Positions 1-3,714 of a DNA stretch of 5,241 nucleotides are shown piece after piece; within the stretch, counting starts at the first letter, position 1, and the number at the start of each line of letters is the position of its first letter. A program made the translations under genes and the position numbers. The notes below the pieces were generated by a model that did not search any database, had not been told where the DNA came from, and saw only the letters and a program-made list of their open reading frames with translations. The DNA is from an uncultured Collinsella sp. (lineage in GTDB: Bacteria; Actinomycetota; Coriobacteriia; Coriobacteriales; Coriobacteriaceae), in the NCBI GenBank assembly GCA_900545995.1, contig URBM01000126.1, positions 1 to 5,241 on the forward strand, in the 5' to 3' direction.

Positions 1-26
1 CAGCGTCAGATGTGTATAAGAGACAG
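1..26. other. Nextera/Tn5 adapter remnant (not genomic)
   Basis: Bases 8-26 read AGATGTGTATAAGAGACAG, the 19-bp Tn5 mosaic end used in tagmentation libraries. Bases 1-7 (CAGCGTC) are the end of the i5-side (Read 1) adapter that precedes it. This is library sequence left in the assembly. Genomic DNA starts at 27, and the assembly immediately beside the join may be less reliable than the rest. Confidence 0.98.
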
Positions 27-58
27 ATGTTGTAAAACACCCCCGAGCATATGTTCGA

Positions 59-78
59 AAACACAATATGTTGTGTTT
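59..78. promoter_or_regulatory. Perfect 8-bp inverted repeat, possible operator
   Basis: AAACACAA (59-66) and TTGTGTTT (71-78) are exact reverse complements separated by TATG. It is AT-rich, has no adjacent T-tract that would make it a terminator, and sits in an AT-rich stretch that also repeats ATATGTT (49-55 and 66-72). A protein-binding dyad is a reasonable reading, but neither the regulator nor the target gene is visible. Confidence 0.35.
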
Positions 79-120
79 GCAGCAAAGGTGGGATGCCACC
101 TGTAGAACCACGCCCGCGAA

Positions 121-146
121 CCTCAACCTTCAAGTTGACCTTGAGG
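121..146. promoter_or_regulatory. MerR/SoxR-like operator dyad
   Basis: CCTCAA (121-126) pairs with TTGAGG (141-146), and TCAA (130-133) with TTGA (135-138) around a central G. The core CCTTCAAGTTGAC followed by CTTGAGG resembles the dyads bound by MerR-family activators; SoxR sites are CCTCAAGTTAACTTGAGG. Those operators normally lie in a 19-20 bp spacer between -35 and -10. On the plus strand the flanks TCAACC and GATTTT sit 19 bp apart but match the consensus hexamers poorly. No MerR-type gene is visible. It may be a working operator, a relic or chance. Confidence 0.35.
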
Positions 147-239
147 CGATTTTTACGTCCCTTTACACGCCGTTCACATCGCCCCCAAACTCCTCCCACC
201 CACGGTACACACGGCCCACCACCGCGTCGGTGTCTGGCG

Positions 240-307
240 AAAAATGGGACGGGCCCCAGATTGCCCATGCGCGCAAAAGTGCGTCTCGGCAATCTGGGGC
301 CCATCCC
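240..307 (-). terminator. Intrinsic terminator of the pyrG-xerD operon
   Basis: GGCAATCTGGGGCCC (288-302) and GGGCCCCAGATTGCC (251-265) form a perfect 15-bp stem with a 22-nt loop. On the minus-strand transcript the stem extends by GGGAU/GUCCC (303-307 with 246-250) to 20 bp, with a single U-G wobble. After one further base there is a run of five U (complement of 240-244). On the plus strand the wobble would be a C-A mismatch and only a broken T-run follows, so the structure fits minus-strand transcription. It lies about 35 bases beyond the xerD stop. The AT palindrome ATATTTATAAATAT (313-326) sits in between. Confidence 0.9.
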
Positions 308-342
308 CTTTAATATTTATAAATATGCAGGTCAGCGAGGTG

Positions 343-1284
343 CTAGCGATGTGCCAGCGGATGCGCCGCCAGATAGACCTCGGTCAGTTGCGTGCGGTCG
401 ACATGCGTGTAGACCTGCGTGGTCGAAATATCGGCATGGCCCAAAATCTCCTGCAGCACACGCAGGTCGGCACCGCCCGCGAGCATGTGGGTGGCAAAGG
501 AGTGGCGCAGGGTGTGGGGGTGGAGTCCCACCAGCCCCACCTGGCGCCCGTACCGCTCGCATATCGCATGCACGCCCTGGCGCGACAGGCGACGTCCGTT
601 CTTATTTAAAAAGACCGCCGAGGTCTCCGTCCCGTGAGCATGGGCGGCCAGGAGAGTGCGCCCGTCACCTATATAGTGTGTCAGGGCGCGAGCCGCGCTT
701 CCCACCAACGGGGCCAGACGCTCCTTGGAGCCCTTACCGCGCACCAGGACAAACCCGTCATCGATATGGATATCGCCCACATCGAGCCCAACCAGCTCAC
801 TCACGCGCAAGCCGCAACCGTAAAGCACTTCCAAGATGGCATGATCGCGCAGCCCCATCTCGCCCTCGGGAAAGTCTTGATCGAGCAGTGCCGAGGCATC
901 CTCCACCGAAAGGTATTCCGGCAGGCGATCTGCCTTTTTGGGCAGGCGCAACGCCGCCGTCGGGTTTTGGGCCACGGCCCCATCGCGCACCAAAAAGGCA
1001 TGCAGGCCCTTCACGGCAGCAAGCGCGCGCTCCACCGAGGCGTCGGAATAGCCTCCGTCGCGGCGATCGGCAACAAAGCCCTCCACGACCTGACGGCTCA
1101 CATCTTCAAAAGACGCAATGTCAGCCCGCTCCAGATAGGCGCAGTACGTCGTCAGGTCACGACGGTAGGCCGCAATCGTATTGCGCGCCAAACCCCGCTC
1201 GACCGCAAGGTAATCGAGATACTCCCCCGCCACCACAGCGAGCGACGAGGGAGTAGCTTCGGTATGTTCTTGGTTCTCCGGCAC
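343..1284 (-). CDS. xerD: Site-specific tyrosine recombinase, XerD type
   Basis: This 313-residue protein is a tyrosine recombinase of the Xer family, which acts on chromosomal dif sites with a partner recombinase to resolve chromosome dimers before division. The N-terminal SAM-like core-binding domain spans about residues 14-103 (ERGLARNTIAAYRRDL at 29-44). The catalytic domain spans about 120-305 and has the full active site: R160 (CGLRVSEL), K184 (RGKGSKER), H257 and R260 (HPHTLRH), H283 (LGH) and nucleophile Y292 (VYTHV). These sit 12-13 positions beyond the matching E. coli XerD residues because of a short N-terminal extension; E. coli XerD has 298 residues. The start is GTG at 1284, 2 nt after the pyrG stop. 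AAGG lies directly against it, so translational coupling is likely. The TAG stop is at 343-345. Resemblance to XerD (LEVLYGCGLRVSELVGL) exceeds that to XerC, but a single-recombinase XerA/XerC role is not excluded. Confidence 0.93.
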   Translation of the reverse strand: MPENQEHTEATPSSLAVVAGEYLDYLAVERGLARNTIAAYRRDLTTYCAYLERADIASFEDVSRQVVEGFVADRRDGGYSDASVERALAAVKGLHAFLVRDGAVAQNPTAALRLPKKADRLPEYLSVEDASALLDQDFPEGEMGLRDHAILEVLYGCGLRVSELVGLDVGDIHIDDGFVLVRGKGSKERLAPLVGSAARALTHYIGDGRTLLAAHAHGTETSAVFLNKNGRRLSRQGVHAICERYGRQVGLVGLHPHTLRHSFATHMLAGGADLRVLQEILGHADISTTQVYTHVDRTQLTEVYLAAHPLAHR

Positions 1285-1286
1285 CC

Positions 1287-2948
1287 TTAGTCCGTAGCGA
1301 GGTTCTTGGGCGTCACCTGCAGACGATCGACGCCCTCATGCTGGCCGATCGAGGCGCGCACGAACTCGCGGAACAGCGGCTGCGGGTTGGTCGGGCGGCT
1401 CTTGAACTCGGGATGAGCCTGGGTTGCCACATACCACGGATGCACGTCGCGCGGCAGCTCGACCATCTCGACCAGGCGCTCGTCGGGCGAAAGACCCGAG
1501 ATAACCAGACCAGCGCCCTCGAGCTGGTCACGGAAGGCGTTGTTGAACTCAAAGCGGTGACGGTGACGCTCGTAGACGAGCTCCTCGCCATATGCCTCGC
1601 GCGCGAGGGTATCGGCGGCAAGCTTGCACGGATAGGCACCCAGACGCATGGTGCCGCCCTTCTCGGTCACGTCCTCCTGCGAGCTCATCAGGTCGATGAC
1701 ACTATACGGGCCATCAGGATCGAACTCGGAAGAGCTGGCGCCGGCAAGGCCGACCACGTTGCGGGCAAATTCGCACACGGCCACCTGCATACCCAGGCAA
1801 ATGCCCAGATACGGAATCTTGTGCTCGCGGGCGAACTCGGCCGCGAGGATCTTGCCCTCCAGGGCGCGCTTGCCAAAGCCGCCAGGGACCAAGATGCCCG
1901 AGGCGTCACCCAGGACCTCGGAGACGTTCTGCTCGTCGAGGCTCTCGCCATCGACCAGCTGCACGTCAACGTGGCGATCGTAGAACACGCCCGCATGGTG
2001 CAGGGCCTCGATAACCGACAGGTAGGCATCGGGCAGCTGCGTATACTTGCCCACGACGGCGATCTTCACCTTGTCGGCGTGCTGGTTGGCATGGTTCTGC
2101 TTGCGCAGGAACTCGTTCCACTGACTCATGTCGCGCTCACGCGGGTCCAGACCCAGACGCTCGCAAATGCGCAGGTCAAAGTCCTGCTCGGCGAGCAGCT
2201 GCGGAACATCGTAGATGCTCGCGCAGTCCTCGTTGGTAAAGACGCAGTCGGTGTCGACGTCGCAGAAGCTTGCGATCTTGCCGCGGATGGCATCGTCGAT
2301 ATGGTGATCGGAGCGCAGAACGATAATATCGGGCTGGATGCCAAAGCTGCGGAGCTCCTTGACGGAGTGCTGCGTCGGCTTGGTCTTGACCTCGTGGGCG
2401 GCGGCGATATAGGGAACGAGCGACACGTGGATGTAGCAGACGTTCTCGGGGCCGGCCTCCTTGCGATACTGGCGGATGGCCTCGACAAAAGGCTGCGACT
2501 CGATGTCACCGATGGTGCCGCCCAACTCAGTGATGACCACGTCGGAGCCGGTCTGCTCCTCAATACGACGGAACTTATCCTTAATGGCGTTCGTGACGTG
2601 CGGAATCACCTGCACGGTGCCGCCCAAAAAGTCACCGCGACGTTCACGGGCGATCAGGCTCTTATAGATGGCACCAGTCGTAAAGTTGGAATCGCGGGTC
2701 AGGTTCTCATCAATAAAGCGCTCGTAGTGGCCCAGGTCCAGATCGGACTCGTAGCCGTCCTCGGTCACAAAGACCTCGCCATGCTGGAACGGGCTCATGG
2801 TGCCGGGGTCGACGTTCAGATACGGGTCGGCCTTTTGCATCGTTACCTTGTAGCCGCGCGACTTGAGCAGACGGCCCAGCGAGGCCGCGGTAATACCCTT
2901 GCCCAGAGACGAAACCACGCCGCCGGTCACGAACACATGCTTGGTCAT
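1287..2948 (-). CDS. pyrG: CTP synthase (glutamine-hydrolysing)
   Basis: CTP synthase converts UTP, ATP and glutamine to CTP, the last step of de novo pyrimidine nucleotide synthesis in the cytoplasm. All parts are present in 553 residues (E. coli has 545). The N-terminal amidoligase domain (about 1-267) has the ATP loop GGVVSSLGKG at 9-18, the DLDLGHYERF motif at 69-78 and E141 in TELGGTIGDIE, with D71 and E141 the expected metal ligands. The C-terminal class I glutamine amidotransferase domain (about 294-530) has oxyanion-loop PGGFG at 355-359, nucleophile C384 in GICLGMQ, and H512 and E514 in AHPEF. The ATG at 2948 is preceded by AGGT (complement of 2957-2960) at an 8-nt spacing. xerD follows after 2 nt, so the two form an operon. 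I see no truncation or frameshift. Confidence 0.99.
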   Translation of the reverse strand: MTKHVFVTGGVVSSLGKGITAASLGRLLKSRGYKVTMQKADPYLNVDPGTMSPFQHGEVFVTEDGYESDLDLGHYERFIDENLTRDSNFTTGAIYKSLIARERRGDFLGGTVQVIPHVTNAIKDKFRRIEEQTGSDVVITELGGTIGDIESQPFVEAIRQYRKEAGPENVCYIHVSLVPYIAAAHEVKTKPTQHSVKELRSFGIQPDIIVLRSDHHIDDAIRGKIASFCDVDTDCVFTNEDCASIYDVPQLLAEQDFDLRICERLGLDPRERDMSQWNEFLRKQNHANQHADKVKIAVVGKYTQLPDAYLSVIEALHHAGVFYDRHVDVQLVDGESLDEQNVSEVLGDASGILVPGGFGKRALEGKILAAEFAREHKIPYLGICLGMQVAVCEFARNVVGLAGASSSEFDPDGPYSVIDLMSSQEDVTEKGGTMRLGAYPCKLAADTLAREAYGEELVYERHRHRFEFNNAFRDQLEGAGLVISGLSPDERLVEMVELPRDVHPWYVATQAHPEFKSRPTNPQPLFREFVRASIGQHEGVDRLQVTPKNLATD

Positions 2949-2966
2949 ATTGAGTTACCTGCGCTT

Positions 2967-2998
2967 CCCGTAGAAGTTGTCCATACACATCTTACGGG
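2967..2998 (-). promoter_or_regulatory. 5'-leader hairpin of pyrG mRNA
   Basis: CCCGTA (complement of 2998-2993) and TACGGG (complement of 2972-2967) are perfect reverse complements with a 20-nt loop. The predicted transcription start lies around 2999-3000, so the stem would form at the extreme 5' end of the mRNA. It ends 6 nt before the AGGT ribosome-binding element. No U-tract follows, so it is not a terminator. It could stabilise the message or affect ribosome access. Six base pairs over a 20-nt loop is modest and could be chance. Confidence 0.35.
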
Positions 2999-3003
2999 TC
3001 TTC

Positions 3004-3035
3004 ATTGTAATACTCGCGACGCGCGCCGCACACAA
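3004..3035 (-). promoter_or_regulatory. Candidate pyrG promoter
   Basis: On the minus strand TTGTGT (3035-3030) serves as a -35 and TATTAC (3012-3007) as a -10, separated by 17 bp. An overlapping TACAAT (3009-3004) is a better -10 match but would give a 20-bp spacer. AAGAAAAA directly upstream of the -35 looks like an UP element. It is placed correctly: downstream of the preceding gene's terminator (3070-3102) and about 50 nt before the pyrG start. Confidence 0.5.
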
Positions 3036-3069
3036 TTTTTCTTACGCGCAATCGCATTTCTCCATCTAG

Positions 3070-3102
3070 AAACAAAACGCCGCCCAGTTGCCCAGGCGGC
3101 GT
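3070..3102 (-). terminator. Intrinsic terminator after the winged-helix gene
   Basis: ACGCCGCC (complement of 3102-3095) and GGCGGCGT (complement of 3084-3077) form an 8-bp, almost all-GC stem around a 10-nt loop. The minus-strand RNA then runs UUUUGUUU (complement of 3077-3070, whose first U closes the stem). The plus-strand side lacks a T-run. It lies 25 bases past the stop of the regulator gene and separates it transcriptionally from pyrG. Confidence 0.88.
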
Positions 3103-3126
3103 CGTTTCCACTATGAATGCACGCTG

Positions 3127-3465
3127 TTATCGATCGGCGGCTTCATCCTCGATCAAGTCCTTCACGAGCATACCGGCACGGATGCCCTCTAGATACCATT
3201 CGCCACGCTCCGTAAGACAAATACCATTTGCGAGCTGGCCGCCGTCGTCGCTGTAGCGCGAGACGACCTCAATGATGTCTTCGGATTCCAAGCGTTCAAT
3301 TGCCGCGCGGGCGCGATACGGAGACACCCCCACACGCTCGGCAAGCGTCTTTCGCGAAAAGCCATAAAATCCGCCGTTGTCTTCGGACTGCTGTGCAATC
3401 TCCATCAGCACCTGCACCTCGACACGCTTCATATCGTTGACACTCGCACGACCCTTGCCAGCCAT
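3127..3465 (-). CDS. Small winged-helix DNA-binding regulator
   Basis: I cannot name this 112-residue protein, but its shape is a single winged helix-turn-helix domain of the broad MarR/GntR-like kind. An N-terminal helix (about 9-27, NDMKRVEVQVLMEIAQQ) leads into the HTH: positioning helix at about 38-45 (RKTLAERV), turn at G46, recognition helix at about 48-61 (SPYRARAAIERLES). A beta-wing follows at about 65-84 (with YSDDGGQLANG), then the helix TERGEWYLEGIRAG at 85-98 and an acidic tail. There is no ligand domain, cysteine cluster or membrane segment. A longer in-frame version from a TTG at 3576 is rejected: the ATG at 3465 has GAGGAGG five bases upstream, while the TTG has no Shine-Dalgarno, and the extra 37 residues have no domain character. 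The gene is flanked by its own promoter-like region and terminator, so it looks monocistronic. Its targets are unknown; autoregulation is plausible. Confidence 0.85.
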   Translation of the reverse strand: MAGKGRASVNDMKRVEVQVLMEIAQQSEDNGGFYGFSRKTLAERVGVSPYRARAAIERLESEDIIEVVSRYSDDGGQLANGICLTERGEWYLEGIRAGMLVKDLIEDEAADR

Positions 3466-3470
3466 GGCAG

Positions 3471-3477
3471 CCTCCTC
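3471..3477 (-). promoter_or_regulatory. Strong ribosome binding site that fixes the regulator start
   Basis: The minus strand reads GAGGAGG (complement of 3477-3471), then five bases (CTGCC), then ATG at 3465-3463. This is a near-ideal Shine-Dalgarno and spacing. It decides the start of the winged-helix gene in favour of this ATG over the upstream in-frame TTG. Confidence 0.9.
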
Positions 3478-3484
3478 AAACCGA

Positions 3485-3508
3485 GCACGGGCATCACTTG
3501 CACCGTGC
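3485..3508 (-). promoter_or_regulatory. Leader hairpin just upstream of the ribosome binding site
   Basis: On the minus-strand RNA, GCACGG (3508-3503) pairs with CCGUGC (3490-3485), a bulged U follows, and GCA pairs with UGC inside, leaving the 5-nt loop AGUGA. That is nine base pairs. It ends seven bases before the GAGGAGG element, so it could influence ribosome access. No U-tract follows, so it is not an intrinsic terminator. Confidence 0.4.
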
Positions 3509-3523
3509 GCGACCGGCACACCC

Positions 3524-3549
3524 CATGATGGCCGGCAACATCCATCATG
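3524..3549. promoter_or_regulatory. 8-bp inverted repeat in the regulator leader, candidate operator
   Basis: CATGATGG (3524-3531) and CCATCATG (3542-3549) are perfect reverse complements around a 10-bp centre, giving a 26-bp dyad. It lies between the proposed -10 and the ribosome binding site of the winged-helix gene. A dimeric repressor, perhaps the gene's own product, could bind there; it could equally fold as an RNA hairpin. A competing small stem GCGG/CCGC (3549-3561) abuts it. Confidence 0.4.
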
Positions 3550-3584
3550 CGGCATCCCCGCAAAAGGATGAAACAATTAGGATT

Positions 3585-3592
3585 ATTGTATA
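3585..3592 (-). promoter_or_regulatory. Candidate -10 of the regulator promoter
   Basis: The minus strand reads TATACAAT (3592-3585), containing TACAAT, five of six matches to the -10 consensus. No -35 hexamer resembling TTGACA stands 16-18 bp upstream. That suggests a weak or activator-dependent promoter. Transcription would begin near 3578, giving a leader of about 110 nt. Confidence 0.35.
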
Positions 3593-3616
3593 CCGCTCAA
3601 ATCGCTTATAGGCAGG

Positions 3617-3643
3617 TAAACGGGCTAATTTTAGGTTAAACGG
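3617..3643 (-). repeat. Two CCGTTTA direct repeats, 20 bp apart
   Basis: The minus strand carries CCGTTTA at 3643-3637 and again at 3623-3617, exactly 20 bp (about two helical turns) apart. They continue as ACCT and CCT, so the similarity extends slightly. Relative to a start near 3578 they centre at roughly -62 and -42, where tandem activator sites often lie. The regulator that would bind is unknown. Confidence 0.4.
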
Positions 3644-3656
3644 TAGCTTTGTTGAT

Positions 3657-3695
3657 AAAAGGGACACACCGAATGTATATTCGATGCGCCCCTTT
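3657..3695 (-). terminator. Intrinsic terminator after the DUF1846 gene
   Basis: AAAGGGGCGCATCGAAT (complement of 3695-3679) pairs along its whole length with ATTCGGTGTGTCCCTTT (complement of 3674-3658) around the loop AUAC. This gives a 17-bp stem with three G-U wobbles in the minus-strand RNA, ending in UUUU (3660-3657). On the plus strand each wobble becomes a C-A mismatch, so the hairpin belongs to the minus-strand transcript. It starts 19 bases after the stop of the DUF1846 gene. Confidence 0.9.
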
Positions 3696-3714
3696 CAGAC
3701 CAATTTATCCAGGC

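Larger units (their letters stand above)
27..239. other. Intergenic region with clustered dyads, no gene
   Basis: About 213 bases between the left adapter and the xerD terminator hold no convincing gene on either strand. Open frames here have no good Shine-Dalgarno and give low-complexity, proline/arginine-rich translations. The part at 27-80 is visibly more AT-rich than the rest of the contig. Inverted repeats are dense: CGAGCAT/ATGTTCG at 44-57 (one mismatch), AAACACAA/TTGTGTTT at 59-78, AGGTGG/CCACCT at 86-101 and CCTCAA/TTGAGG at 121-146. From 147 to about 230 the plus strand is C-rich and poor in G. The region probably carries control signals for a gene beyond the left end, but that gene is not visible. 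Confidence 0.6.

Noticed and set aside
86..101. AGGTGG/CCACCT hairpin, considered as part of a T-box or a terminator.
   Set aside because: The conserved T-box sequence around GGGTGGNACCGCG is absent. Only three T follow on the minus strand and none on the plus strand, so it is neither.
174..197. Minus-strand GGGAGGAG followed 10 nt later by ATG-TGA, a possible start-stop leader element.
   Set aside because: The frame is a single codon and lies in a C-rich stretch where purine runs arise easily on the other strand. Nothing downstream is visible to support a leader role.
51..1256. A 401-codon plus-strand open frame opposite xerD.
   Set aside because: The translation is extremely Pro/Arg-rich without any domain, it crosses the xerD terminator, and the minus strand encodes a complete tyrosine recombinase.
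343..1284. The recombinase gene as evidence of an integrated phage or integrative element.
   Set aside because: It has Xer-type length and motifs, is fused into an operon with pyrG, and has no attachment repeats, tRNA or phage genes nearby.
2710..2988. A 92-codon minus-strand frame starting in the pyrG leader (ATG at 2988).
   Set aside because: It overlaps the pyrG start out of frame, has no ribosome binding site and falls within the proposed leader hairpin.
2949..3035. CTP-sensing attenuator of the Bacillus pyrG type (GGGC start with reiterative C addition).
   Set aside because: No GGGC stands at the predicted start, and no terminator hairpin with a U-tract occurs between the promoter and the pyrG start.
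1338..3116. A 592-codon plus-strand open frame opposite pyrG.
   Set aside because: pyrG on the minus strand has a complete CTP synthase sequence with all catalytic residues. The opposite frame gives a repetitive Leu/Ala/Gly/Val/Asp-rich translation with no domain, and runs through two terminators and a promoter. It is an antisense shadow of GC-rich coding.
3466..3576. N-terminal extension of the winged-helix gene to a TTG at 3576.
   Set aside because: The TTG has no Shine-Dalgarno, and the extra 37 residues look like translated leader. The ATG at 3465 has an optimal GAGGAGG.
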